Positions 54,706 to 63,652 of a stretch of DNA of 64,000 nt are shown here, one piece after another; the stretch's first letter is position 1; every line of letters starts with the position of its first letter. This stretch comes from RYN-230 sp963770545 (GTDB lineage: Bacteria; Actinomycetota; Actinomycetes; Streptosporangiales; Streptosporangiaceae): positions 73,515 through 137,514 of the forward strand of contig CAVYQF010000013.1 in NCBI GenBank assembly GCA_963770545.1. The letters are read 5' to 3'. Under the pieces are notes generated by a model that searched no databases, had not been told where the DNA came from, and saw only the letters and a program-made list of their open reading frames with translations. The position numbers and the translations under genes are program-made.

Positions 54706-55683
54706 CTAACCGAGTGGCCATCGCACGCCCGTGACGGACAGCACGTCTGCCCCGGTGGGCAGCCCCTCCTGGGCGCCTGGCCTGGTCACCGCCGTGGCGC
54801 CGACCGCGCAGGCGAGACGGACCGCCTCGGGCGGGGCCGTTCCCCGCGCCACCGCCACCCCCAGCGCGGCGACGAAGGCGTCTCCTGCCCCGACGCTGTC
54901 CACGCTGTCCACGCTGAACCCCGGCACGGCCAGCGCGGTATCCGAGCCCCGCGGCGAGCCACCCGGTACCGAGCCGGCCAGCGATGGCCCGGCCAGTACT
55001 GCCCCATCCGGCCCCAAGGTGATCACCACGTGGGCCGCACCCGACCCGGCCAGGTCGGCCGCCGCGGCCTGGGCCGCAGCCGGGCCGTCCACCGGCCGGC
55101 CCAGGATCGCGGCTGCTTCCGAGGCGTTAACGATCAGCCAGTCCACCCCCGCCTTGAGAAGCCCGGACGCATCCGGCGGGGCTGGCGCGAGGTTCAGGAC
55201 CGTTATCACGTGTGCGGTCCGCGCCAGGTCGAGCGCGGCCGTCAGGACCGGAACCGGGATCTCCGCGGACAGGACCAGCGCGTCACAGGGTGCCGCGGTC
55301 GTCGCGGCGGCCTCCGGCGGGCCGGCCAGGCCGTTCGCCCCCGGTGCGACCGTGATGGAGTTCTCGCCGGTCGCGTCCACGGTGATCAGGGCGAGCCCGG
55401 ACGGGACCCCGGCCAGGACGCGGACCGCGGTGATATCGACACCGCCCGCCTCCAGCGCGGAGCAGAGCGTCGCGCCGAACGCATCGTCGCCGCAGCATCC
55501 GGCCATCCGGACCGAGGCGCCCAGCCGGGCCGCGGCCACGGCCTGGTTAGCACCCTTGCCACCCGGCTGCAGCCGGGCGGCGGAGCCGAGCACGGTCTCC
55601 CCCGGCCCGGCCAGCCGGGGCACGGTGACCGAAATATCCATATTCAGGCTGCCGAGCACGGTGATCCTCGGGGGCTGCGGCAT
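54706..55683 (-). CDS. rbsK: PfkB-family ribokinase
   Basis: 325 residues. Signatures: TVLGSLNMDISVTVPRLAGP at the N-terminus, PGGKGANQAVAAARLGASVR at about 41-60, and the C-terminal VDSVDSVGAGDAFVAALGVA with GAGD (catalytic Asp, anion hole) at about 265-270. IVNASEAAAIL is also typical. Ribokinase phosphorylates D-ribose at O5; specificity is by family only, as no ribose transporter is present. Start ATG 55683. Confidence 0.88.
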   Translation of the reverse strand: MPQPPRITVLGSLNMDISVTVPRLAGPGETVLGSAARLQPGGKGANQAVAAARLGASVRMAGCCGDDAFGATLCSALEAGGVDITAVRVLAGVPSGLALITVDATGENSITVAPGANGLAGPPEAAATTAAPCDALVLSAEIPVPVLTAALDLARTAHVITVLNLAPAPPDASGLLKAGVDWLIVNASEAAAILGRPVDGPAAAQAAAADLAGSGAAHVVITLGPDGAVLAGPSLAGSVPGGSPRGSDTALAVPGFSVDSVDSVGAGDAFVAALGVAVARGTAPPEAVRLACAVGATAVTRPGAQEGLPTGADVLSVTGVRWPLG

Positions 55684-55728
55684 GGATTCTCCTCACGCTG
55701 ACGAGCTCCGGTGCGGTCACCGGGACAG

Positions 55729-57345
55729 TCAACCGCACCACCAGCGGACGGCGGCCGCCGCGGCCGAGGCCCGGGCGGACGCGTCCCGTTCGTCGGAGGC
55801 CCAGGCCAGGTAGCCGTCCGGCCTGATTAAAGCGGCGGCCGGCAGGCGCGTCCCGTCCGCTTGCGAGTACCGGACCCGCCTGACCCGGTCCGGCAGGCCG
55901 TCCGACCCCGCCCCAGCACCCCCGGCAAGACCAGCTCCAGCCCCAGTGAGGCCCGCAGAGGTTGTCGGGGCTGGGGTCGCTGACGCCGGAGTCGCTGACG
56001 CCGAGGAGCCCGACGCCGGGCTAGCCCCCGGACCGTCCGCCTCTAGCAACACAAAGCGCCCGTCATGAAACAACTCATGCAGCCGGGTCACACCCCCCTC
56101 TGGCCCGGTCAGGCGGCCGCGCGGCAGGCGGGTCCCGGCCAGCGGATGGGCAGCACCCGCGGCAGCCGGGCGGCCGGGCGCCGCGGCGGGCGGGTACCGG
56201 ACAGCCAGCCCCGAGTACTCGCGGGCGAGCCGGGCCTGGACCGGCGGCAGCGGGGCCACCACCCGGTGCACCACCCAGCGCAGAACCCGCCGGGGCGCGG
56301 TCTGGGCCGTATTCAGCCGGAACTGGCGGCCGGCCAGGGACAGGACGGCGGCGCCCACCGGATGGCGCTCCGCGTGGTAACTGTCGAGCAGCCAGTCCGG
56401 GGCCCAGCCATGGATGGCCGCGGCCAGCTTCCAGCCCAGGTTGACCGCATCCTGCAGGCCCGTGTTCATCCCCTGCGCGCCCGCAGGCGAATGGGTGTGC
56501 GCGGCGTCACCGGCCAGGAAGATCCGCCCGCTCCGGTACGCCGGGGCCTGGCGGCTTTCGCTGCGGTATCGCGCGGACCAGGTCATATCGCGGGGCCCGA
56601 AGTCCTGGCCGGCGATGTTCAGCAGGCTGGTGCGCGCCTCCTCCAGGGTGACCGGCTCGGTCACCGGCACGTCGGCGCGCGCGTAGTCGTACAGCACCAC
56701 CCGGCACGAACCGTCCCGGAACGGGAAGACCAGCAGCATCCCCTGATCGGACAGGTCGCCGTAGGCGTCGGTCATCGGCAGCCCGTCGAGGAAGAGATCG
56801 GCCAGCAGGACCGAGCCCGGGTTGGGCACGCCGGGGAAGGGTAGGCCAGCCGCCTGACGGGTGAAGCTGCGTATCCCGTCGCAGCCGACCACGTAAGCGG
56901 CCCGCTCAACGCTGCCGTCGGCCAGCAGCACGCGCACCTCATCGGCGTCCTGCTCGATGCCGGTGACCTGGGCCGACCACCGGATCTCGGCCCCCAGCTC
57001 CGTGGCCCGGGCAGCGAGCAGCGCCTCGATCTGGCTCTGTGGCATGTCCAGCAGGTAGGGGAAGTCGGAATCAAGCCTGCCCAAGCTGATCGCGGCGCCT
57101 TTCAGCCCCAGCGGAAAGGTCGGGACAGCCAGCCCGGCCTCGGCGAACCGGGCCGCCTGGCCGCGCAGGTCGAGCACTTCTATGGTCCTCGCGTGCAAGC
57201 AGATGGCCCGTGAGTCCGCGCGAAGCCCGCTGCGCCGCTCGAGGATCAGGCAATCCGCCCCGGCCAGGGCCAGTTCGGCCGCCAGCAGCAGGCCGGTGGG
57301 GCCCGCCCCGACCACGATCACCTTGCCTGGCCGTGCACCCCGCAC
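55729..57345 (-). CDS. FAD-dependent aromatic monooxygenase (PHBH/MhpA class)
   Basis: 538 residues from GTG 57345 (GGAGG upstream). The FAD site is KVIVVGAGPTGLLLAAELAL at about 8-27, followed by ADSRAICLHARTIEVLDLRG, the DG-type VVGCDGIRSFTRQAAG, and GRIFLAGDAAHTHSPAGAQG at about 272-291 with NTGLQDAVNLGWKLAAAIHG after it. The C-terminal domain has a low-complexity Ala/Ser/Pro/Gly insert (ASATPASATPAPTTSAG). These hydroxylate phenols or polyketide-type aromatics using NAD(P)H. Divergent from the SpoIIE phosphatase. Confidence 0.9.
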   Translation of the reverse strand: MRGARPGKVIVVGAGPTGLLLAAELALAGADCLILERRSGLRADSRAICLHARTIEVLDLRGQAARFAEAGLAVPTFPLGLKGAAISLGRLDSDFPYLLDMPQSQIEALLAARATELGAEIRWSAQVTGIEQDADEVRVLLADGSVERAAYVVGCDGIRSFTRQAAGLPFPGVPNPGSVLLADLFLDGLPMTDAYGDLSDQGMLLVFPFRDGSCRVVLYDYARADVPVTEPVTLEEARTSLLNIAGQDFGPRDMTWSARYRSESRQAPAYRSGRIFLAGDAAHTHSPAGAQGMNTGLQDAVNLGWKLAAAIHGWAPDWLLDSYHAERHPVGAAVLSLAGRQFRLNTAQTAPRRVLRWVVHRVVAPLPPVQARLAREYSGLAVRYPPAAAPGRPAAAGAAHPLAGTRLPRGRLTGPEGGVTRLHELFHDGRFVLLEADGPGASPASGSSASATPASATPAPTTSAGLTGAGAGLAGGAGAGSDGLPDRVRRVRYSQADGTRLPAAALIRPDGYLAWASDERDASARASAAAAAVRWWCG

Positions 57346-57446
57346 GTGTCCTCCAGTATCAGTAGCGGGCTCCACGCACCTCCCGGCACAACTGCGGTCA
57401 AATAGGTGGTCCGGGCGCCCCCAATGGGGCATAACTTAAGCGATTA

Positions 57447-59651
57447 GTGCAGCGAACGGTAACGAGCACGCTAGCCAGGACACAAAAACGCGATTCGGGT
57501 ACGGTGGGGAAGATCACATCGCTTCTGTCCAACGTCTCCGTGCGGACCCTCATCCTGGGCATCGATGAGACCGGACGGGTCATTCAGCATGACCGGAATG
57601 CCCCGGAGATCCTGCCCCTGGATTCGGCCGAACTGGTCGGCGCGCACCTGAGCGACCTGGTCGCCACGCCGTCCACGGCCGAGTCGGCCCTGGCCACCTT
57701 GCTGGACGCGGTCCGGGCCGGCCGGGAAGCCACCGCGGTGCTGCCGATCGGCACCCGGGAGGGCCGCCGGGTGGAGACGGTGGCCAGCGTGCAGCCCATG
57801 CTGGGGGAGTCTTCCGGCCTCGCGGCCCTGGCCGTCCTGAAGATGCCGCCGACCCAGCACGAGCGGTTCGTCAACCCGGCCCTGATGCGGCATTCGCTCC
57901 TGGACGATACCTTCCGGCAGATCGGGGCGACGCTCGACCTTGACCAGGTGGCGCGGGGTCTGATCAACATCCTGGTGCCCCATTTCTGCACGGCGGCCGG
58001 TCTGCTCGTGCTGGAGAGCGTGGCCGCCGGGGACGAGTTCCCGGTCAACCCCCCCGATGGCTCCCAGCTGCTCCGCCGGCTCGCGGTGGCCACCGACGAC
58101 GGCTCCCCGGGCTGGGACGCCACGTTCCCCACCGGGGAAGTGCTGCTTTACCCGCCGGGTACCCCGTACGTGGAGTGCATGGACACCGGCAAACCGGTCC
58201 GGGTGGCCATGCTGAACCACCAGGCGGCGGTCAGCATCGCCGAATCGTGGCTGCGGCGGCCCGTCGCCGATCTGCTGTCCGAGGCGTCCATGCTGCTGCT
58301 CCCGCTGGCCACCAGGGACGCCTGTCTCGGCTTCTTCGTCTGCACCCGCACCTCGGGGTACCGGCCATTCGACGACTACGATTCCGATATCGGCATGGAG
58401 TTCGCGTCCCGGGCCGGGATATTCATCGACAACGCTCGTCAGTACAACCGGGAACGCACCACCGCGCTGACCCTGCAGCGGAGCCTGCTGCCGACCGGGC
58501 TGTCCTATCCCTCGTCGGTGGATGTGCGGCACCGCTACCTCCCGGGCAGCAAACTGATCGAGGTCGGCGGCGACTGGTATGAATCGATCGCGCTGCCTGG
58601 TGCCCGGGTGGCGCTCGTGGTCGGCGACGTCGCCGGGCACGGTGTCCGTGCGGCCGTGACCATGGGACGGCTGCGCACCGCGATCCACACCCTGGCCACC
58701 CTGGAACTGCCGCCGGCGGACTCGCTGCAGCAGCTCAACGAGCTCATGACGTCGCTCGGTGAACGGGAGCCCCACTTCGCGACCTGTGCCTACGCGCTTT
58801 ATGACGCGGTGACCGGAAGCTGCGAGATGGCGTCCGCGGGGCATCTGCCGCCGCTGCTGGTCCGGCCCGACGGCACCGGCAAGTTCCTGGACACCAGCCC
58901 GGCCCCGCCGCTGGGGGTGGGCGAGTTCCCGATCGAGAGCCGTACGTTCCAGATCGAGGACGGCAGCCTGCTCGTGCTCTACACCGACGGCCTGGTCGAA
59001 GACCGGCAGCGGGATATCGACGACGGGCTCAACTTCCTGCGTGACGTCTTCGCCGGGGAGGCCGCCCGCTCCTCGCTCGACGATCTGTGCCGGGCCGCGC
59101 TGGCCGGCGTGTACGCCCACCAGCAGCGCGATGACATCGCGATCCTGATCACCCGGCTGAGCAAGATCCCCGCTGGTCATCACGTCACCTGGACGCTGCC
59201 GGCCGAGCTCACCTCCGCGTCGCAGGCCCGCAGCCTGATCCGCGAGCCGCTGCAGCGGTGGGGCCTGGCCGAGCTCCTGCCCACCACCGAACTGCTGGTC
59301 TCCGAGCTGGTCACGAACGCCATCCGGCACGCGACCGGCGAGGTCACGCTGCGCATGGTGCTGGAGGGGTCCCTGGTCTGCGAAGTGCTCGACCGCTCCG
59401 CCGCCCTGCCCCGGCTGCGCCATGCCGGGCGCGAGGAGGAGTGCGGCCGCGGCCTGGAGGTGGTCAGCCAGCTCGCGCAGCGCTGGGGTGCGCGGCGGAC
59501 CCCGCAGGGCAAGATCGTCTGGTGCGAGCAGGCCCTGCCGCCCGCGGCCGCAGACAGCCCACCCGGGGAGACGGCGGTGGAGACCCCCCGGGAGACGGCG
59601 GCGGAGACACCCGGAGAAGACGACGGCGAAGCCGGCCGGGCCACCGCCTGA
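57447..59651 (+). CDS. PAS-GAF-SpoIIE phosphatase with C-terminal HATPase (anti-sigma factor type)
   Basis: 734 residues from GTG 57447 (start uncertain). PAS-like region about 30-135, GAF about 150-325. The PP2C/SpoIIE domain is at about 340-560: LTLQRSLLPTG, EVGGDWYE at about 371, GDVAGHGVRAAVTMGRLRTA at about 392, LYTDGLVED at about 510. A Bergerat-fold HATPase follows at about 580-690: ELLVSELVTNAIRHATGEV and EECGRGLEVVSQLAQRWG. The tail is acidic and Pro/Thr-rich. Such proteins dephosphorylate anti-anti-sigma factors and may phosphorylate them, controlling stress sigma factors. No sigma partner is in the window. Confidence 0.9.
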   Translation: MQRTVTSTLARTQKRDSGTVGKITSLLSNVSVRTLILGIDETGRVIQHDRNAPEILPLDSAELVGAHLSDLVATPSTAESALATLLDAVRAGREATAVLPIGTREGRRVETVASVQPMLGESSGLAALAVLKMPPTQHERFVNPALMRHSLLDDTFRQIGATLDLDQVARGLINILVPHFCTAAGLLVLESVAAGDEFPVNPPDGSQLLRRLAVATDDGSPGWDATFPTGEVLLYPPGTPYVECMDTGKPVRVAMLNHQAAVSIAESWLRRPVADLLSEASMLLLPLATRDACLGFFVCTRTSGYRPFDDYDSDIGMEFASRAGIFIDNARQYNRERTTALTLQRSLLPTGLSYPSSVDVRHRYLPGSKLIEVGGDWYESIALPGARVALVVGDVAGHGVRAAVTMGRLRTAIHTLATLELPPADSLQQLNELMTSLGEREPHFATCAYALYDAVTGSCEMASAGHLPPLLVRPDGTGKFLDTSPAPPLGVGEFPIESRTFQIEDGSLLVLYTDGLVEDRQRDIDDGLNFLRDVFAGEAARSSLDDLCRAALAGVYAHQQRDDIAILITRLSKIPAGHHVTWTLPAELTSASQARSLIREPLQRWGLAELLPTTELLVSELVTNAIRHATGEVTLRMVLEGSLVCEVLDRSAALPRLRHAGREEECGRGLEVVSQLAQRWGARRTPQGKIVWCEQALPPAAADSPPGETAVETPRETAAETPGEDDGEAGRATA

Positions 59652-59690
59652 CTGACAGACCCGGCCGGACAGCCTCCTCCACCGGCCGGA

Positions 59691-60383
59691 TCAGGTCGCG
59701 GCGCCCCGGGTGTCCTGCCTGATCGACAGCTTCCCGTGCTGCATGACCCCGATCCGCTGGGCCCGCCGGGCCACAGAGCTGTCGTGGGTCACCAGGACGA
59801 GCGTGAGCCTGGTGTCACGCCACAACTTCTCCAGCAGGCCCATGATGTCGTCCCGGGTGCCCTCGTCCAGGTTGCCGGTCGGCTCGTCGGCCAGCAGAAC
59901 CTTGGGCTCCTTGACCAGCGCGCGGGCGATCGCCACCCGCTGCTGCTGGCCTCCGGACATCTCTCCGGGCAGGTGCCGCAGCCGCTCGCCGAGACCCATA
60001 TTCTCCAACGCCGTCATGGCGCGGGCCCGCCGCTCCTCCGCCCCGATGCCCAGCGGCACCAGGGCCACCTCCACGTTCTCCAGCGCGTTCAGCGTCGGGA
60101 TCAGGTTGAAGGTCTGGAAGATGAACCCCATCGAGGTGGCCCGGACCTGCGTGACCTGCGTTTCCCGCAGGGCGGCCAGGTCCTGGCCGTCGAAGTCCAC
60201 GATGCCCGAGGTCGGCCGGTCCAGTGCGCCGAGGACCTGCAGCAGGGTGGTCTTGCCGTGCCCGGTCGGGCCCTGGATGGCCAGCCACTCTCCATCCTCG
60301 ATGACCAGGTCCACGCCGGCCAGCGCATCGACCGTGGTCCGGCCCTTCTGGTACTTCTTGGTCACGCCCGTCAGCTTGTACAT
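59691..60383 (-). CDS. ABC transporter ATP-binding protein (MacB/LolD type)
   Basis: 230 residues. Walker A GPTGHGKTT at about 38-46, Q-loop FIFQTFNLIPT at about 88-98, signature EMSGGQQQRVAIARALV at about 141-157, Walker B LLADEPTGNLD at about 163-173, H-loop VTHD at about 198-201. The close spacing of D-loop and Walker B is the MacB/LolD subfamily. Encoded downstream of its permease, with only a duplicated 32-bp spacer between. Confidence 0.93.
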   Translation of the reverse strand: MYKLTGVTKKYQKGRTTVDALAGVDLVIEDGEWLAIQGPTGHGKTTLLQVLGALDRPTSGIVDFDGQDLAALRETQVTQVRATSMGFIFQTFNLIPTLNALENVEVALVPLGIGAEERRARAMTALENMGLGERLRHLPGEMSGGQQQRVAIARALVKEPKVLLADEPTGNLDEGTRDDIMGLLEKLWRDTRLTLVLVTHDSSVARRAQRIGVMQHGKLSIRQDTRGAAT

Positions 60384-60402
60384 GATCCCTCTCTCGGCTC
60401 GT

Positions 60403-60469
60403 TTCCGGCGGTCGCCGCTCCGGCGCCGGCCGCTCTGTTCCGGCGGTCGCCGCTCCGGCGCCGGCCGCT
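60403..60469 (+). repeat. Two copies of a 32-bp direct repeat between the ABC permease and ATPase
   Basis: TTCCGGCGGTCGCCGCTCCG followed by GCGCCGGCCGCT occurs at 60403-60434 and again at 60438-60469, separated by 3 nt. It fills most of the 93-nt gap between the permease stop and the ATPase start. Each copy contains partial internal symmetry (GGCGCCGGC). Could attenuate or stabilise the intergenic mRNA, or be simple duplication. Confidence 0.9.
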
Positions 60470-60476
60470 GACGCGG

Positions 60477-61985
60477 TTACTCGACCCTGGACAGCGCTGC
60501 GGCCGGGCGCAGCCGGGCGGCCCGCCAGCCGCCGAAGCCGCCGGCGATAAGCCCGCCGGCGATGGCCAGCACCACCGCGAGGACCACCGCACCGATGGTC
60601 ACCGGCGCGCTCAGGTGAACCGTCACGCTGTGGGCGGCCGCGTCGGCCCGGCCGAAGAAGCCGCCCGGCCGGGCGGCGCCGCCGAAGCCGCCGCCCCCTC
60701 CGCCGCCGAGGCCGCCGCCTCCGCCGAAGGTCTGGGCCCCGCCCGGGGTGGCCGAGCCGGTCGTCTGGCCCACCGACGCGGTCAGCGGGTGCGCGAGCTT
60801 GGTCACCAGGGTGGCCCCGGCCAGGCCGAGCGCCACCCCGGCCACGCCGCCGACGATGCCGATGACGATCGATTCACCCATCACCTGGCCGACGATCCGC
60901 CGGCTGCGCCAGCCGAGCGCCTTCAGCGTGCCGAACTCCCGGACCCGCCGGGCCACAGCCCCGCTGGTCAGCAGGCTGGCCAGCAGGAACGCGGCGATCA
61001 GGACCGCGATGGCCAGCCACTTGCCGAGGTTGTTGGCCAGGCTGGCCGCGCTGGACAGCGATCCGGTCACCTCGCTGGCCAGGCTGCTCGAGGTGGTCAC
61101 CGTGGCCTTGGGGAGCATCCCGGAGATCTCCCCAGCCACGCCGTTGATGTTCGAGGCGCTGTCCGCGGCCACGTAGATCGTGTTCACCTTGCCCTTCAGG
61201 CCGGCCAGCGCCTGCGCCCGGGCCAGCGGGATGAACACGTCGGAGGCGTCGCTGCCCGCGCTGGCGATGCCGACCACCTTGAGGCTGGTCTTGGCGACGG
61301 TGATGGTCGAGCCCACGGCCAGCTTCTTCTGGGTCGCGTAGTCGGCGTTGACCACGGCCACGTTCGCGGCGGAATCGGAGGACGCGAACGTCCGGCCGGA
61401 CTTGAGCTTGGCCGAGCTGAGCGGGCCGAGGGCGCCGGTCCTCAGGTTGACCCCGCTCACCGTGAACGAGGTGGACTTGAAGTTGCCGCGGAAGGACCCG
61501 GTTCCCCCGCCGCTGCCCCCGCCGCCGAAGCCGCCGCCGGTCCCGCTGCCGCCCGGGGTGTTGATGGCGGGAATCTTCCCGGTGATGACCGCGTCGGTGA
61601 GGCTGAGCGCCCCGGCCGCGCCGGCCACGTGGGTCAGGTTCCGGATGCTGGTGACCGACGACTCGGCCAGCGTTCCCTGGCCGATGCTGGTCAGGTTGTC
61701 AATGTCAAATTTCGTGCCGGCCGCGGGCCGCGTCTGGTTTCCCACCCGGCCCCGGAACCCGAAACCGGTGGGGCCCCCCGAGCCTGCCGTGGGCGTCTGG
61801 GTGACCGTGATGTCGGTCCCCACCCCGTACAGCGAGTGCAGCACCGTGGCCTGAGCGTTCTTGACCCCCGAGGAGGCCGCGGTCACGGTGATCACCAGCC
61901 CGATCCCCAGGGCCAGCCCGAGGGCGATGAAGATCGCCTGACGTATCCTCCGGCGCAACTCACGCCGGAGATAGATGAAGAACAT
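60477..61985 (-). CDS. MacB-like ABC transporter permease with Gly-rich periplasmic loops
   Basis: 502 residues from ATG 61985 with GGAGGAG upstream. TM1 is IFIALGLALGIGLVITVTAA (about 17-36). A large extracellular domain follows, containing a Gly-rich stretch (GTGGGFGGGGSGGGTGSF). Then the FtsX module has TM2 about 318-338, TM3 about 370-390 (VGGVAGVALGLAGATL), a second Gly-rich loop (GGGGGLGGGGGGGFGG) and TM4. The end RPAAALSRVE is typical. With the ATPase it forms a mechanotransmission-type exporter; the cargo is unknown. No adaptor (MacA) gene is present. Confidence 0.9.
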   Translation of the reverse strand: MFFIYLRRELRRRIRQAIFIALGLALGIGLVITVTAASSGVKNAQATVLHSLYGVGTDITVTQTPTAGSGGPTGFGFRGRVGNQTRPAAGTKFDIDNLTSIGQGTLAESSVTSIRNLTHVAGAAGALSLTDAVITGKIPAINTPGGSGTGGGFGGGGSGGGTGSFRGNFKSTSFTVSGVNLRTGALGPLSSAKLKSGRTFASSDSAANVAVVNADYATQKKLAVGSTITVAKTSLKVVGIASAGSDASDVFIPLARAQALAGLKGKVNTIYVAADSASNINGVAGEISGMLPKATVTTSSSLASEVTGSLSSAASLANNLGKWLAIAVLIAAFLLASLLTSGAVARRVREFGTLKALGWRSRRIVGQVMGESIVIGIVGGVAGVALGLAGATLVTKLAHPLTASVGQTTGSATPGGAQTFGGGGGLGGGGGGGFGGAARPGGFFGRADAAAHSVTVHLSAPVTIGAVVLAVVLAIAGGLIAGGFGGWRAARLRPAAALSRVE

Positions 61986-62200
61986 GGGGAACTCCTCCGG
62001 GAACGCCAGCATCATCAAACGGGCAGATGCTGAACCTGGAAATGCGCGGGCACACCTGGACGCCACATTGCGTGCGCCCCAGATCCTGGCGGTCATTCCT
62101 GAATGGGTGCTGCAGGCTGTCTGCGGGATCGCCGTAATTCCCGGAACCGATCCGGTCACGGGAAGGCCCAGCGGGCGTTAGGGAATCTGGGTGGGGTGTT

Positions 62201-63652
62201 CTAGTGCCCGGCCCGGGTGGTGTAAAGGCGAAGCCACAGGCCCTTCACATCCCAGCCGTGAATCAGCCTGAAGCCCAGCCCGTCCAGGATCGGGACCGGT
62301 TCGGGCGTGGTCCATTCCACGACCCAGAGCCTGGTGACGTGGGTCAGCCGCAGCCGGATAACCGCCGCGGAGGCGTAGGTGCCGCCCAGGGTGGCGGACT
62401 GCTCCGGTGAGGCGCCGGCGCTGATGTCGCGCAGCCGGGCCAGCCCGTACGGGTAGGCGCCCTCGAGCGTGCGTTCCCCCGTGCCCTTCCGCGGCCCGGT
62501 CTGGTCGCTGATGTTCAGCAGCGCGTCCCCCGGCCGAGCGAACCGGGCGACCAGGTGGTCGGCGCGGCGGATGTTGACGTCGTGCCCGTCCGCGCGGCGC
62601 TCGGCCAGCTGGCTGTGCAGCCCGGCCAGCACGATCACGATCACGACCAGCGCCACCGGCCCCGCGTAGCGGCCGAGCGCGGTCAGGGCCGCCCCGATCA
62701 GCAGCGCCGCGGCCGGGATGCAGTAGACGATGTAGCGGAAGGTGTAGACGGGATGGATCACCGAGGCGGTCAGCAGGATGGCCGGCGGCAGGAGCAGCCA
62801 CGGCAGGGTCATCCTGAGCAGCCCCGCCGGCCAGTGAGCCGACCGCCGCGACCCTCCGTCCACGGTCAGGCTGACCACCACCGCGCAGGCGACGATGGCC
62901 AGCACGACCAGGAACGGCAGGGTGTCGCCGACCAGCCGCTCGACGCTGACCAGGGAATACAGGCTGGGCGGCTCGATCCAGTGGATCTGGTGCAGCTCGC
63001 TGTAGCCGACCACCGTCACCGGGCTGACCAGGATCACGGTGACGACGACCGCCGCGGCCCAGCGCAGGACGAAGCCCCGGTTGACCCGGTACTGCCGGCG
63101 GGACCAGGCCAGCGTGACCGCGTGCGCGACCACGAGGAGCAGGCCGAACAGGTTGGCGAGGCCGAGGACCACCAGCGTCACGCCGTAGCCCGCCAGCCAG
63201 CCGCCCCGGGCGGCATCGGTCTGGAGCGCACCGGTCTGGAGAGCACGGAGCAGGCAGTAGCTGGCCACGCAGGCGAGCGCGGTCACCACCGCCCCTTCCC
63301 TGGCGTTCTCGGCGAACCAGCTGACCTGAGGCAGGAACGCGAAGGTCAGTCCGGCCGCCAGCCCGGCCCAGGAGGAAACGAGCCGCCGGCCGAGGAGGGT
63401 GACCATGGCCGCGGCGATGGCCATGGCGATCGCCGACGGGAGTCGCACCGCCAGCTCGCCGCGGCCGCCGGCCCGGACGACGACCCAGATCAGCGCGTAA
63501 TAGGCGCCGTGCACCACGTCAACGTGGCCCAGCATGCTGACCAGCCGGGGGAAGCTCCGGTGTACCGCGGCCAGCGTCGCGCTCTCGTCCCGGGTGAAGG
63601 ACGGCCCGGTGATCTTGTACAGGCCGGCCAGCAGCGTGACCACGGCCGGCAC
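62201..63652 (-). CDS. GT-C family glycosyltransferase (GT39-like membrane mannosyltransferase type)
   Basis: 483 residues as read from GTG 63652, with about 10 TM segments. The luminal/periplasmic loop 1 reads GPSFTRDESATLAAVHRSFP with an acidic DE pair typical of GT-C catalytic loops. The C-terminal soluble part has RPGDALLNISDQTGPRKGTG. The first TM (LVPAVVTLLAGLY) begins at the start codon, and upstream sequence in another frame (RDRPDPAGR then a shifted AWLAL) suggests the true N-terminus lies upstream near 63831, with a 1-2-base error near 63675. Substrate unknown; lipid-linked sugar donors are usual. Confidence 0.82.
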   Translation of the reverse strand: MPAVVTLLAGLYKITGPSFTRDESATLAAVHRSFPRLVSMLGHVDVVHGAYYALIWVVVRAGGRGELAVRLPSAIAMAIAAAMVTLLGRRLVSSWAGLAAGLTFAFLPQVSWFAENAREGAVVTALACVASYCLLRALQTGALQTDAARGGWLAGYGVTLVVLGLANLFGLLLVVAHAVTLAWSRRQYRVNRGFVLRWAAAVVVTVILVSPVTVVGYSELHQIHWIEPPSLYSLVSVERLVGDTLPFLVVLAIVACAVVVSLTVDGGSRRSAHWPAGLLRMTLPWLLLPPAILLTASVIHPVYTFRYIVYCIPAAALLIGAALTALGRYAGPVALVVIVIVLAGLHSQLAERRADGHDVNIRRADHLVARFARPGDALLNISDQTGPRKGTGERTLEGAYPYGLARLRDISAGASPEQSATLGGTYASAAVIRLRLTHVTRLWVVEWTTPEPVPILDGLGFRLIHGWDVKGLWLRLYTTRAGH

